From contig CALBSD010000070.1 of NCBI GenBank assembly GCA_937927625.1, forward strand, positions 1 to 63,699: 63,699 nt of DNA, given 5' to 3'. The position numbers and the translations under genes were made by a program. The notes beneath the pieces were generated by a model that had not been told where the DNA came from, ran no database searches, and saw nothing but the letters and a program-made list of their open reading frames with translations. Of this stretch, positions 43,626 through 53,286 are shown piece by piece. Source of the DNA: an uncultured Actinomycetes bacterium. Its GTDB lineage: Bacteria > Actinomycetota > Acidimicrobiia > Acidimicrobiales > Ilumatobacteraceae. Each line of letters opens with the position of its first letter. Position 1 is the first letter of the stretch.

Positions 43626-44908
43626 TGTGTGTTCCTCCGGGGATTGCGTTCACCAACGATGGACGCGAGATGGGTGACCAATTCGGCTTGCAAGACGATG
43701 CTTTGATCTGAGGTCATCAGGTTACGGACAGTGCAGTTCCCTGCCTCAGCTTCGTCCTGCCCGATGATGACAGCGACGCGCGCACCGCTGCGATCTGCCA
43801 CTTTCATCTGCGATTTCATACTGCGACCGTCGTAGGCGCGGTCCACCGTAAAGCCAGCTGCACGCAATTCATCCGACAGACGAAGTGCAGCCATGCCGTC
43901 GACAACATCAACGATGAAAGCATCGATTTGCGGCGAACCTAGGTCAAACACTTCCTCGCTGTCGCACGCAAGCAGTGTGCGATCGATACCGAGAGCGAAA
44001 CCAACGCCAGGAGTTGCAGGTCCACCGAGGTCTTCCACGAGGCCGTCGTATCGCCCGCCACCACCAACAGCAGTCTGAGCGCTGTCCAAAGATGTCGACA
44101 CGAACTCAAAGACGGTGCGCTGGTAGTAGTCAAGTCCGCGCACCAGACCTTCGTTGATTGTGTACGGCACGCCAAGGAGGTCAAGCCCAGCAATGACCGA
44201 CGCAAAATGAGCACGAGCTTCATCAGACAAGAACTGACCAATGGTGGGAGCACCAGCAACAACTGGCTTGTCTTGCGCGCGCTTGGAGTCAAGAACGCGC
44301 AATGGATTGCGCTGCAATGTTGCACGTGCCTCATCCGACAATTCACCAGAACGAGATTCAAGGTACTGACGCAATGCTTCGATGTACGCGGCTCTGTCGG
44401 CAAGGTCTCCGAGTGAGTTCACCATCAGTACAACGTTCTTCAATCCCAGCGAAGAGAAAAACTGCCACCCCAGCGAAATGACCTCGACATCGAGAAGTGG
44501 GTCAGTACTTCCCAAGACTTCGATACCCACCTGATCAAACTGGCGGTACCGCCCCGCTTGTGCCTTCTCGTATCGGAAGTTGGAACCGGAGTACCAGACC
44601 TTCCACGGGGTCGTCGGACGGTGTTGAGCGAAGGCGCGACAAATGCCAGCGGTGTGTTCCGGGCGCAGCGCAATACGGCGACCGCCCTTGTCTTCGAAGT
44701 CGTACATCTCTTTGGTGACGACATCAGTTGCGTCGCCAAGACGAAGAAAGACTCCTAAGTCCTCAAACATCGGAGGGATGATGCACTCGTATCCCGCTGA
44801 TTCAACAATGTCGGCAAATTGAGCCGAAAAGGCACGCCAGCGTCCCGCTTGTGGGGGAAGGATGTCTCGGGTACCCGGACTGGTCTGGAATGACGGCACG
44901 ACAGGCAA
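43622..44908 (-). CDS. hisS: Histidine-tRNA ligase
   Basis: Class II synthetase of 428 residues. Motifs include GTRDILPPQAGRWRAF near the N-terminus, LRPEHTAGICRAF (motif 2 region), the HisA motif LVRGLDYYQRTVFEF, and GGGGRYDGLVEDLGG. The C-terminal anticodon domain covers about 330-425. It lies 2 nt after relA and overlaps aspS. Confidence 0.97.
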   Translation of the reverse strand: MPVVPSFQTSPGTRDILPPQAGRWRAFSAQFADIVESAGYECIIPPMFEDLGVFLRLGDATDVVTKEMYDFEDKGGRRIALRPEHTAGICRAFAQHRPTTPWKVWYSGSNFRYEKAQAGRYRQFDQVGIEVLGSTDPLLDVEVISLGWQFFSSLGLKNVVLMVNSLGDLADRAAYIEALRQYLESRSGELSDEARATLQRNPLRVLDSKRAQDKPVVAGAPTIGQFLSDEARAHFASVIAGLDLLGVPYTINEGLVRGLDYYQRTVFEFVSTSLDSAQTAVGGGGRYDGLVEDLGGPATPGVGFALGIDRTLLACDSEEVFDLGSPQIDAFIVDVVDGMAALRLSDELRAAGFTVDRAYDGRSMKSQMKVADRSGARVAVIIGQDEAEAGNCTVRNLMTSDQSIVLQAELVTHLASIVGERNPRRNTQ

Positions 44909-44910
44909 GG

Positions 44911-47130
44911 CTAGTCGGGCGCACCACCAGGGACGATGCGATATGCGTCGTACACCGAATCAATGGACTTAATCACCCGAAGAACGGACTCAAGGTGGTT
45001 CGGGTCGGCAAGCTCAAATTCAAAGCGCATTTTGGCAACGCGGTCAGAACCAGTGTTGGTGCTACAGGCCACGATGTTCACGTGTTGCTCGGACAAGGCA
45101 TTTGCCACGTCTCGCAACAAGCGTCCACGGTCAAGCGCCACCACCTCAACACCGGCGGTGAAGACGGTGCCCGGCATCGTGCGAGACCACTCCACATCAA
45201 TCATTCGGGTGGGTTCATCCACCATCAAAGTGACGGCGTTGGCACAGTCAGAACGGTGAACGCTGACTCCTCTGCCCTTGGTGACGAATCCGAGAATGTC
45301 ATCGCCAGGAACAGGGGTGCAACAACGGGACAGACGAACCAATACGTCTTCAAGACCTTCGACGTGAATACCCGTGGAACTACGACGATCAACACTTGGG
45401 CGATCAACTCGCATGGGCATTGCAAGTTGTTCATCACTACCCTCACGACGCACCGCGCGACCAATGCGCTGGGCGAACCCTCGTGCGGACACATGATGTT
45501 CACCAACTGCAGCGAACAAGGTGTCGAGGTCCGCCATGTTGAGGGCTTCAAGTTCCTGCACGAACGCATCAGACGTCCAGATGCGCTGCACCGGAAGACC
45601 TTCACGGCGCAATTCAGCAGTCAGTTCTTCACGACCAGACTCCACCATGTCTTCGCGACGTTCGCGGGTGAACCAGTTCTTGATCTTTGTGCGAGCGCGT
45701 GGCGACTGGACAAACCCCAACCAATCGCGGGATGGACCAGCGTCTTCCACCTTCGACGTGAAGATTTCACAGGTGTCACCTGATGACAGTCGCGCATCAA
45801 GAGAAACAAGACGGCCATTGACTCGTGCACCAACGCAAGCGTGACCAACTTCCGTGTGCACCGCATATGCAAAGTCGACGGGCGTTGAATTCAACGGCAG
45901 TGTGACAACACGACCCTTGGGAGTGAACACAAAGACTTCTTCTTGTTCAAGGTCGCTCTTGAGGTCGGCCATGAATTCATTGGGGTCAGAAATATCTGAC
46001 TGCCAATCGATGATGCGATTCAGCCAATCAGAATCGTTCGAGTCGCTTCCCTGCTTGTAGGCAAAGTGCGCAGCGACTCCCCATTCAGCACGTTCATGCA
46101 TGTCGCGAGTACGAATCTGCACTTCCAATGGCTTGCCACCAGGACCAATCACTGTGGTGTGCAGAGATTGATACAAGTTGTACTTCGGCATTGCGATGTA
46201 GTCCTTGAAACGTCCAACTACGGGGCGCCACTTGCCATGAATGCAGCCCAGTGCGCCGTAGCAATCGCGGATGTTGTCGACGATGATGCGAATAGCGACA
46301 AGGTCAAAGATCTCATCAAAGTCCTTGTCCTTCTGCACCATCTTTTCGTAGATGCTCCAGAGATGCTTTCCGCGACCAGTGACGTCAGCAGAGATATTGA
46401 CTTCTGTTAACCGCGCACGAACTTCGGCAATTGCTTTCGCGAGATACACATCTCGTTCTGGAGTACGTGATGACACCAGGTGGTCGAGTTCAGCAAATCG
46501 TTTTGGATACAAAGCAGAGAATGAGAGGTCTTCGAGTTGCTGCTTGATTTCCTGCATGCCAAGACGGTTTGCAAGTGGCGCATAGATGTCGAGAGTTTCT
46601 TGAGCAATGCGCTGCTGCTTGTCAACGGGAACACCCGCGAGCGTGCGCATGTTGTGCAAACGGTCAGCAAGCTTGATCACCAATACGCGCATGTCGCGTG
46701 CCATAGCCACCAGCATCTTGCGCATGGTGGCGGCCTGCTGCGCTTCGCGTGAGTCAAATTGCAAACGCTCGAGCTTTGTCACGCCATCAACAAGATTCGC
46801 AACATCGTCACCGAAGTCGCGTTGCACGTCTTCGAGAGTGATCTCTGTGTCCTCTACTGCGTCATGCAATAACGCGGCAGCCAACGAGACATCATCAAGA
46901 CCGATATCTGCGACAATGCGAGCTACTGCAATCGGATGATTGATGTAGGCCTCACCCGACGAGCGTTGTTGGGTGATGTGAGCAATTCGTGCGGCCTCAT
47001 ATGCACGATTAACAAGAGCCACCGAAGCCTTCGGATGACGTTTGCGATATGCAGTGAGAAGCGGTGCGATTTCCTCAATGGGCGCACTATGGTGCCGTCT
47101 CCACGGAAGGACGCGGTCGGCAGTGGCCAT
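44911..47130 (-). CDS. relA: Bifunctional (p)ppGpp synthetase/hydrolase Rel
   Basis: Stringent-response enzyme of 739 residues. The HD hydrolase domain (about 45-200) retains HDAVEDT, so hydrolysis is likely active. The synthetase domain (about 235-350) has RFKDYIAMPKYNLYQSLHTT and EVQIRT. TGS (about 400-460), zinc-finger-like (RCCTPVPGDDILGF) and ACT domains follow. TAATAT, overlapping the secF stop, ends 6 nt before the ATG and may give it its own leaderless promoter within the yajC-secD-secF-relA run. Confidence 0.97.
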   Translation of the reverse strand: MATADRVLPWRRHHSAPIEEIAPLLTAYRKRHPKASVALVNRAYEAARIAHITQQRSSGEAYINHPIAVARIVADIGLDDVSLAAALLHDAVEDTEITLEDVQRDFGDDVANLVDGVTKLERLQFDSREAQQAATMRKMLVAMARDMRVLVIKLADRLHNMRTLAGVPVDKQQRIAQETLDIYAPLANRLGMQEIKQQLEDLSFSALYPKRFAELDHLVSSRTPERDVYLAKAIAEVRARLTEVNISADVTGRGKHLWSIYEKMVQKDKDFDEIFDLVAIRIIVDNIRDCYGALGCIHGKWRPVVGRFKDYIAMPKYNLYQSLHTTVIGPGGKPLEVQIRTRDMHERAEWGVAAHFAYKQGSDSNDSDWLNRIIDWQSDISDPNEFMADLKSDLEQEEVFVFTPKGRVVTLPLNSTPVDFAYAVHTEVGHACVGARVNGRLVSLDARLSSGDTCEIFTSKVEDAGPSRDWLGFVQSPRARTKIKNWFTRERREDMVESGREELTAELRREGLPVQRIWTSDAFVQELEALNMADLDTLFAAVGEHHVSARGFAQRIGRAVRREGSDEQLAMPMRVDRPSVDRRSSTGIHVEGLEDVLVRLSRCCTPVPGDDILGFVTKGRGVSVHRSDCANAVTLMVDEPTRMIDVEWSRTMPGTVFTAGVEVVALDRGRLLRDVANALSEQHVNIVACSTNTGSDRVAKMRFEFELADPNHLESVLRVIKSIDSVYDAYRIVPGGAPD

Positions 47131-47136
47131 GGCTAG

Positions 47137-47142
47137 ATATTA
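47137..47142 (-). promoter_or_regulatory. Candidate internal -10 box of relA
   Basis: TAATAT ends 6 nt before the relA ATG and overlaps the TAA stop of secF. The match to a -10 consensus is good, but stop-codon overlap makes chance plausible. Confidence 0.35.
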
Positions 47143-48264
47143 CTTGCGCGACTTCTTCCGGGGTCGCGGTGGGTGGCTCAAGATGGCCTCCACTGCGGGA
47201 ACCGGTGTTGGTGTCGAAGCGTCTGTACCAGTGGAGACTTCGGCGGCACGGCTGCGACGGCTAACAGGAGCACCTGTTGCCATCACATGCGCCATCTCGG
47301 TACCGACTGAGATCTGTCCACGCATCGAAGAGTATTCGGGGCTGCGCTCCTTGAGGATTCCCAAGAGCGGTGTAGCGATGTAAATCGATGAGTACGCACC
47401 CGTTGCGAGACCAACCAACAGAGCCAAAGCGAATTCGCGTAAAGCCACTGCTCCGAAAACGCCGCTACCAAGGACCAAAAGGCTGAGTACTGGGAGCAGA
47501 GCTGCAATGGAAGTGTTCAATGAACGCATCAGCACTTGGTTCATAGAGACGTTGACGATGTCGCCATACGAAACTCGCGAACCCTTGAAGCGGTCCATGT
47601 TCTCGATCACCTTGTCGAACACCACGATGGTGTCGTACAACGAGAAACCAAGAATGGTCAGGAATGCGACCACCGTTGCAGGTGTGACCTCAAGACCAAA
47701 TACTGAATAAACACCAACGCTGATGGCAACGTCATGGATCACTGCAACGATTGCCGCTGTGGCCATGTTCCACTGCTTGAACTTGAAGCGAATGTAGAGA
47801 GACACGGCAAGCAAGAAGACCAAGAGTGCCTTGATGGCCTTTGTGGTGACGCTACGACCCCATGTTGAACTGACTTCAGAAATGCTGACGTCATTCACTT
47901 TGGTGCCTGAAGCCTTGGCCAACGCTGCTTGCACTGTTGTGGAGACACCTGGCTTGAGTTCATCTGTCTGAATACGGATGCGCTGATTGCTTCCTGAACT
48001 CAGAACCTGAAGCTTTGCATTGGTTGCAGAAACCTTGTTGTCCTCGAGCACTTTGCGCGCCTTGTCAACGGTGATACCGCCTTTGACGGGAACTTCAAAA
48101 GCGACGCCGCCTTTAAAGTCCATTCCCAAGTTGAGACCCTGCGCGAACAGGGAAACGATGGTGACGAGAACGAGCAAGCCTGATGCAAGGAATCCGATGT
48201 TGCGACGACCATAAAAGTTGATAGTTGTCTCACCACGAAAGAGACGTGTTATTCCGCCGGCCAT
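47140..48264 (-). CDS. secF: Protein translocase subunit SecF
   Basis: Membrane partner of SecD that uses proton motive force to finish Sec export; 374 residues, six predicted membrane segments. It shows GLNLGMDFKGGVAFEVPV near residues 44-61, the FSLYDTIVVFDKVIENM signature and RSLNTSIAALLPVL. The cytosolic C-terminal tail (about 315-374) is extended, rich in S, P, T and basic residues. It is coupled to secD by TAATG. Confidence 0.95.
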   Translation of the reverse strand: MAGGITRLFRGETTINFYGRRNIGFLASGLLVLVTIVSLFAQGLNLGMDFKGGVAFEVPVKGGITVDKARKVLEDNKVSATNAKLQVLSSGSNQRIRIQTDELKPGVSTTVQAALAKASGTKVNDVSISEVSSTWGRSVTTKAIKALLVFLLAVSLYIRFKFKQWNMATAAIVAVIHDVAISVGVYSVFGLEVTPATVVAFLTILGFSLYDTIVVFDKVIENMDRFKGSRVSYGDIVNVSMNQVLMRSLNTSIAALLPVLSLLVLGSGVFGAVALREFALALLVGLATGAYSSIYIATPLLGILKERSPEYSSMRGQISVGTEMAHVMATGAPVSRRSRAAEVSTGTDASTPTPVPAVEAILSHPPRPRKKSRK

Positions 48265-49775
48265 TACGCCACCTCCGCCGTAGCAGTTGTAGATCGAACG
48301 CCGAGGACGCGACCCTTATTAAAGAACTTTGTGCGAGCCAACAGAAGAACTGCAGGACGTGTAAAGAAATACGACACCACGATGTCAGACAACGTTGAGA
48401 GTCCGAGGAAGAATGCGAATCCGCGTACGGAACCCACAGTCATCGACCACAAGATGATGGCGCCGAGCAACGACACAGTGTCTGCAGCCAAGATGGTGCG
48501 CCATGCACTATCGAAACCACGAACCGCAGAGTTACGCAAGGTGCGACCTGCCTGAACATCGTCCTTCAACTTCTCGAAGAACACAACGTAAGAGTCAACC
48601 GTGACACCAATGGACACGATGATGCCCGCGGTACCCGACAAAGTGAGTGCAAGACCATTGGACTTTGACAGCCACGAAATCACGCTCCACAGAAGAAGAC
48701 CTGATACGCCCAAGCCAGCAACCACAACAACTGCAATGAGTCGGTAGTAGAGCATGAGGAACAAAAGAACCAGAAGCACACCGATGAGTCCAGAGACAAC
48801 CGCTGCCCTCAAAGAGTCCTTACCTAACGATGCAGAAACGGTCTGCACGGTGGGGGTATCGAACTTCACGGGCACTGCACCGAATTGGAGAACACGAGCA
48901 AGTTCCGTTGCTTCCTTCTGAGTAAATGAACCTGTGATTTGTACTGTTCCATTTGTGAAGGAAGGTGCCTGAACGACTGGTGCAGAAATCACTTCACCGT
49001 CAAGACTGATGGCAATTTGCTTTGATGGACACTCTGCGCCACCGTCGAAACACTTCTTTGCAAGGGCATTCCAGATATCTTCGCCTGCTGCACCGCTACG
49101 CAACTTGGCTGTCACAGCCCAACTACCTGCGTTGACTTCAGCGCTGGCATCGTTAGAGAACACTTCTCCTGTTGCTTCTGCAGGACCCAACAAGTAAATA
49201 AGTCCGTCCTTGCGACCAGGAAGAATTGTTTGCCCAGGAGCAAGACCTGTTTGAGGGTCAGTACCCGGAACAGTTGTTGCGACCGGAACCGTCGTTGTAG
49301 TAGTCGCCGCACGACCACGAGAACTACCAGCGCCGCCTGTTGGAGAAGCAAGCGTGGTGGACGACTGAGGTGCAGTTGTTGTCGTTGCACCTTTGACGGT
49401 CGTCGTTGTGGTGTTGTTTGGATTTTCTGCGGTCTTTAATACGGGTCGCATTTCAACAGCACCAGTACGACCGATGAGGTCGAGTGCTTGTTGCTGATCT
49501 TTCACACCAGGAAGGTTGACGACAACAGTCTTTCCTTGGCGGATGATCTCGGGTTCTGCGACACCGATGGAGTCAACGCGCTGACGAATGATGTCAACTG
49601 CAACGGAGAGCGCCGACTCCTCGTATGTGCCTACTGGGGTCATCGTGACCGATGCGCCACCCTGCAAGTCAAGACCGAGCGATGGCTTGTTGCCAGCGAT
49701 GGAGTTTCCGATGAAGAGACCCGCCGCCAGGACGACGATAGAGACGAGAGAAACGAGAAGATTGCGCTTCGACAT
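48264..49775 (-). CDS. secD: Protein translocase subunit SecD with Thr-rich insert
   Basis: 503 residues: an N-terminal membrane helix (about 6-26), the LGLDLQGGASVTM motif near 33-45, an external P1 domain, then five membrane helices (about 320-490) including GTAGIIVSIGVTVDSYVVFF. Between about 118 and 176 the P1 domain carries a low-complexity insert of Thr, Ala, Pro and Gly with several runs of four or five Thr. Such inserts occur in exported actinobacterial proteins; a role here is unknown. It is 3 nt after yajC. Confidence 0.95.
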   Translation of the reverse strand: MSKRNLLVSLVSIVVLAAGLFIGNSIAGNKPSLGLDLQGGASVTMTPVGTYEESALSVAVDIIRQRVDSIGVAEPEIIRQGKTVVVNLPGVKDQQQALDLIGRTGAVEMRPVLKTAENPNNTTTTTVKGATTTTAPQSSTTLASPTGGAGSSRGRAATTTTTVPVATTVPGTDPQTGLAPGQTILPGRKDGLIYLLGPAEATGEVFSNDASAEVNAGSWAVTAKLRSGAAGEDIWNALAKKCFDGGAECPSKQIAISLDGEVISAPVVQAPSFTNGTVQITGSFTQKEATELARVLQFGAVPVKFDTPTVQTVSASLGKDSLRAAVVSGLIGVLLVLLFLMLYYRLIAVVVVAGLGVSGLLLWSVISWLSKSNGLALTLSGTAGIIVSIGVTVDSYVVFFEKLKDDVQAGRTLRNSAVRGFDSAWRTILAADTVSLLGAIILWSMTVGSVRGFAFFLGLSTLSDIVVSYFFTRPAVLLLARTKFFNKGRVLGVRSTTATAEVA

Positions 49776-49778
49776 GCG

Positions 49779-50129
49779 TTACTGCTTTGCAGCGCCGTCA
49801 GCTTCGCCTGACTGCACAATCTTGCGAGCCACCGCCGTACGTGACGCACGAACTTCAATACGTTCGGAACCGTGCCCATCAGCGATGTCGATCCAGACAA
49901 TGTCGTCTTCAATTGCGCTTACGAAGCCATAAATTCCCGACGTGAGAAGAACTTCGTCACCAACAGCAATCGATGCAGCCAGCGCTGCGGCCTCTTTGGC
50001 GCGGCGGCTACGAGGGCGAATGAGGACGAAGTACATGCCAGCGAAGAGCACTGCGTACATCACAATGGCTGGTACGAATGAGTTGGACTTGGAAGCAGCA
50101 GCGGGTGCAGCGAAAAGGATTGCAATCAC
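49779..50129 (-). CDS. yajC: Preprotein translocase subunit YajC
   Basis: Small single-pass accessory of SecDF; 116 residues with a helix near 20-38 (IVMYAVLFAGMYFVLIRPRS) and the cytosolic YajC domain containing VGDEVLLTSGIYGFVSAI. The start is a GTG at 50129 without a ribosome site; TAGGAT ends 8 nt before it. It heads the yajC-secD-secF operon, 43 nt after tgt. Confidence 0.93.
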   Translation of the reverse strand: MIAILFAAPAAASKSNSFVPAIVMYAVLFAGMYFVLIRPRSRRAKEAAALAASIAVGDEVLLTSGIYGFVSAIEDDIVWIDIADGHGSERIEVRASRTAVARKIVQSGEADGAAKQ

Positions 50130-50137
50130 GGTTGCGA

Positions 50138-50143
50138 ATCCTA
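50138..50143 (-). promoter_or_regulatory. Candidate -10 box of yajC
   Basis: TAGGAT ends 8 nt before the GTG start in the 43-bp tgt-yajC gap. The gap also has a small 5-bp-stem hairpin (50152-50166) with no U run. Confidence 0.45.
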
Positions 50144-50172
50144 GCCCTGAGAGGCCTATTCGGCCTGATGAC

Positions 50173-51270
50173 CTAGCCCCAGAGGTCTAAAACTGAGGTT
50201 CGGAAGGCCGAAAAGGTACCGTTCGCAATGGAAGCACGCATCTCAGCCATGAAGTTGATGGTCCATGCCACATTGTGCACCGACACCAACCGCGCTGCCG
50301 ACGGCTCACCCACTTGAGTGAGATGACGCAGATAACCCCGCGAATGAGAGGTGCACACCCAACAGGAACACTTCGGGTCGAGAGGTTCGTCAGACTCCGC
50401 AAACTTGGCATTCTTGATCTGGATGCGACCCTCAGACGTCAGCGCTGCACCATGACGACCAAGGCGAGTCTGCAAAACACAGTCGAACTGGTCGACACCA
50501 AGTGCAACCGCTTCCACTAACGAAGCTGGGTCGCCGACACCCATGAGATAGCGCGGCTGGTCATCAGGCAACTCCCCGATACATGCACCAATAGCGTCCA
50601 CCATCTCTGCACGAGTCTCCCCCACCGAGAGGCCGCCTATGGCATATCCGTCGAAACCGATCTCCACGGTGCGTCGTGCGCTCTCAGCACGCATCGCGGC
50701 ATCGGTGCCGCCCTGCACGATGCCAAACAACGATTGATCAGGACGAGTGTGAGCTGCTTTCGCCCGCTTTGCCCACTCTGATGTGCGCTCTAAAGCGAGA
50801 CGGACAACATGAGGCTCCGCTGGCAATGACGTACATACATCGAGAACCATTTGAATGTCGGCACCAATTTTCTGCTGAACGTCGACTGCGATTTCCGGAG
50901 TGAAGCGATGGTACGAACCGTCATACGTTGACTTAAATGTGACGCCATCGTCATCCACCTTCGGGTCAAGTGAGAACACTTGAAATCCACCCGAGTCGGT
51001 CAGCGTGAGACCTTTCCACCCCGCAAACGCACCTAGGCCGCCAAACTTCTCAATGAGTTCAGCACCGGGGCGCAGCATGAGGTGATACGTATTACCCAGA
51101 ACAATTTGTGCACCGAGCTCTTCGTAGTCGCGAGCACTGAGGTACTTAATTGCTGCACGAGTACCGACGGGCATAAACAATGGTGTGTCGTATGTTCCGC
51201 GATGAGTTGTAGCCGTCGCAACTCGTGCATCGCCATCACGTGCAGTGATATCGAGAGTGACTTTAAACAT
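50173..51270 (-). CDS. tgt: Queuine tRNA-ribosyltransferase
   Basis: Exchanges guanine 34 for preQ1 in tRNAs with GUN anticodons; 365 residues. Visible are LTDSGGFQVFSLD, GGLSVGETRAEM, FDCVLQTRLGRHGAALT with the catalytic Asp, and the zinc site CSCWVCTSHSRGYLRHL. It lies 3 nt after queA, which acts next on the same base, so queuosine synthesis is probably complete at these steps. Confidence 0.96.
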   Translation of the reverse strand: MFKVTLDITARDGDARVATATTHRGTYDTPLFMPVGTRAAIKYLSARDYEELGAQIVLGNTYHLMLRPGAELIEKFGGLGAFAGWKGLTLTDSGGFQVFSLDPKVDDDGVTFKSTYDGSYHRFTPEIAVDVQQKIGADIQMVLDVCTSLPAEPHVVRLALERTSEWAKRAKAAHTRPDQSLFGIVQGGTDAAMRAESARRTVEIGFDGYAIGGLSVGETRAEMVDAIGACIGELPDDQPRYLMGVGDPASLVEAVALGVDQFDCVLQTRLGRHGAALTSEGRIQIKNAKFAESDEPLDPKCSCWVCTSHSRGYLRHLTQVGEPSAARLVSVHNVAWTINFMAEMRASIANGTFSAFRTSVLDLWG

Positions 51271-51273
51271 CGC

Positions 51274-52284
51274 TTACTTCCCTGCCTGACGGTCAATCAA
51301 CATCGCATCACCAAACGACAAGAAACGATATTTCTCTTCGATGGCTTGTGCGTACACGTCACGCCAATGGCGGCCGATGAATGATTCCACCATTAATAAC
51401 AACGAAGTCTTGGGCATATGGAAGTTCGTCAACATCGTGTCAACAACTTTCCACTCATATCCAGGCGTGATGAACAATGATGTGCGACCCGACGGCTGAC
51501 CCAAAGTTGCTGAAGATTCCAGAGCACGTGTTGCGGTGGTACCGACTGCGATCACTCGAGTCGCGTCCTTGCACGCCTGCAACACCGATGGCTCAACGTG
51601 GAAGTACTCGGAGTGAATTACATGATCAAGAGGATTCTCCGTAGAGATGGGCTTGAAGGTGTCAAGACCAACAATGAGCTCAACGCGCTCAAGACGCGCA
51701 CCGGCGTCTTGCACCTTCTGCATTAACTCAGGTGTGAAATGCAGCCCCGCAGTTGGTGCCGCTGCACTAGCCGCGCGACGTGAATAGATCGTCTGGTATC
51801 GCTCGTTGTCTTTAAGCGAAGCGCGAATGTACGGCGGCAATGGCATTGCACCAATGCGCTGAATGAGCTCGAGCGGCGCTTCATCCATCATCTCGACGAC
51901 GAAAGTGTCCCCTGCTTCAGTACGCGGCCCAATTCGAACGACGCGCTTACCGAAATACTCCAGCAGCTCGCCCTCTTTGAGTTTGCGAGCTGGCTTCACC
52001 ATTGCTTCCCACAAACGTCCGTCAGGGGAACGCTGTTCCAACAAAAGAACTTCGGCAGCGCCTCCGGTTTTACGCTGCAGCGCAAGACGTGCAGGCAAGA
52101 CGCGTGTGTCGTTGACGACAATGACATCTCCGGGACGAATCAGAGACGGAAGATCACTGACGGACATATGGCGAATGTCAGCACCTTCAACATCAACCAA
52201 TAAGCGCGCGGAGTCGCGCGGCTCAATGGGTTTCTGAGCGATGAGACCCTCGGGCAGGTCGTAATCAATGTCCGAAAGTTGCAC
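51274..52284 (-). CDS. queA: tRNA preQ1(34) S-adenosylmethionine ribosyltransferase-isomerase
   Basis: Transfers the ribosyl part of SAM to preQ1 in tRNA to give epoxyqueuosine; 336 residues. It begins with YDLPEGLIAQKPIEPRDSAR and has VVNDTRVLPARL, PTAGLHFTPEL, and LTNFHMPKTSLLLMVESFIG. The start is a GTG at 52284. It is 9 nt after ruvB and directly before tgt. Confidence 0.96.
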   Translation of the reverse strand: MQLSDIDYDLPEGLIAQKPIEPRDSARLLVDVEGADIRHMSVSDLPSLIRPGDVIVVNDTRVLPARLALQRKTGGAAEVLLLEQRSPDGRLWEAMVKPARKLKEGELLEYFGKRVVRIGPRTEAGDTFVVEMMDEAPLELIQRIGAMPLPPYIRASLKDNERYQTIYSRRAASAAAPTAGLHFTPELMQKVQDAGARLERVELIVGLDTFKPISTENPLDHVIHSEYFHVEPSVLQACKDATRVIAVGTTATRALESSATLGQPSGRTSLFITPGYEWKVVDTMLTNFHMPKTSLLLMVESFIGRHWRDVYAQAIEEKYRFLSFGDAMLIDRQAGK

Positions 52285-52293
52285 GTGACGAGG

Positions 52294-53286
52294 CTACGGG
52301 TTCGCGAGGTGGGTGCGTGCGGCATCCATCGCGATTCGACCTCGTGGCGTACGGGCAATGAGGCCCAACTGAATGAGGAATGGCTCATAGACATCCTCCA
52401 CCGTCTCAGGCTGCTCACCGACTGCGATAGCCAACGTCGTGAGACCGACAGGGCCACCTTCGAATTGTTCGCAGAGACTGCGCAAGATGGCGCGGTCCAC
52501 TTTGTCGAGGCCCAGATTGTCGACGCCGAATACACGTAGTGCCTCAGTGGCAGTGTCGTTATCAATATGGCCATCGCTACGCACTTCTGCAAAGTCACGC
52601 ACACGGCGCAACAAGCGGTTGGCGATGCGAGGAGTTCCACGACTACGACGTGCAATCTGTACGGCTGCACCTTCATCGATTGGCACATCAAGAATGCGTG
52701 CGGCGCGGGTCACGATGGACTCAAGTTCTTCATGGTCGTAGTAATCAAGACGAGCAACAAGACCAAAACGATCACGCAATGGACCGGTGATCATGCCCGT
52801 GCGAGTCGTCGCACCAATGAGAGTGAATCGAGGAAGCGTGAGGCGAATGGAGGATGCAGCAGGACCCTTGCCGACGACGATGTCGATCTGAAAGTCCTCC
52901 ATCGCTGGATACAGAATCTCTTCGACGGAACGTGAGAGACGGTGAATTTCATCGATGAACAAAACGTCGCCTTCACCCAACTTGGTGAGAATCGCAGCAA
53001 GGTCACCTGCACGCTCTAACGCGGGTCCGCTCGTGACATGCAATGCCACACCCATCTCAGCAGCAACAATTCCTGCCATCGTGGTCTTGCCCAAGCCAGG
53101 AGGACCTGCGAGCAAAATGTGATCGGCTGCTTGACCGCGCTGTTTTGCCGCACCCAACACAATGTCGAGATGTTCTTTTAGTTCACGTTGACCAACAAAT
53201 TCGTCAAGCTCGCGCGGACGCAAACTGACTTCATCGGACACCTCATGGTCTGAGGCCAACGCTGGATCCAAGAATTCATCCCGCAC
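52294..53286 (-). CDS. ruvB: Holliday junction branch-migration ATPase RuvB
   Basis: AAA+ motor of RuvABC; 330 residues from the GTG at 53286, which has GGAG 6 nt upstream and overlaps ruvA by 11 nt. An upstream in-frame start at 53340 lacks homology. It shows LLAGPPGLGKTTMAGIVA (Walker A), VLFIDEIHRL (Walker B), sensor 1 IGATTRTGMITGPLRDRFG and the C-terminal winged helix with EDVYEPFLIQLGLI. Confidence 0.96.
   Translation of the reverse strand: MRDEFLDPALASDHEVSDEVSLRPRELDEFVGQRELKEHLDIVLGAAKQRGQAADHILLAGPPGLGKTTMAGIVAAEMGVALHVTSGPALERAGDLAAILTKLGEGDVLFIDEIHRLSRSVEEILYPAMEDFQIDIVVGKGPAASSIRLTLPRFTLIGATTRTGMITGPLRDRFGLVARLDYYDHEELESIVTRAARILDVPIDEGAAVQIARRSRGTPRIANRLLRRVRDFAEVRSDGHIDNDTATEALRVFGVDNLGLDKVDRAILRSLCEQFEGGPVGLTTLAIAVGEQPETVEDVYEPFLIQLGLIARTPRGRIAMDAARTHLANP

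Noticed and set aside
50152..50166. Terminator between tgt and yajC
   Set aside because: Only a 5-bp stem with a 5-nt loop and no U run on either strand.
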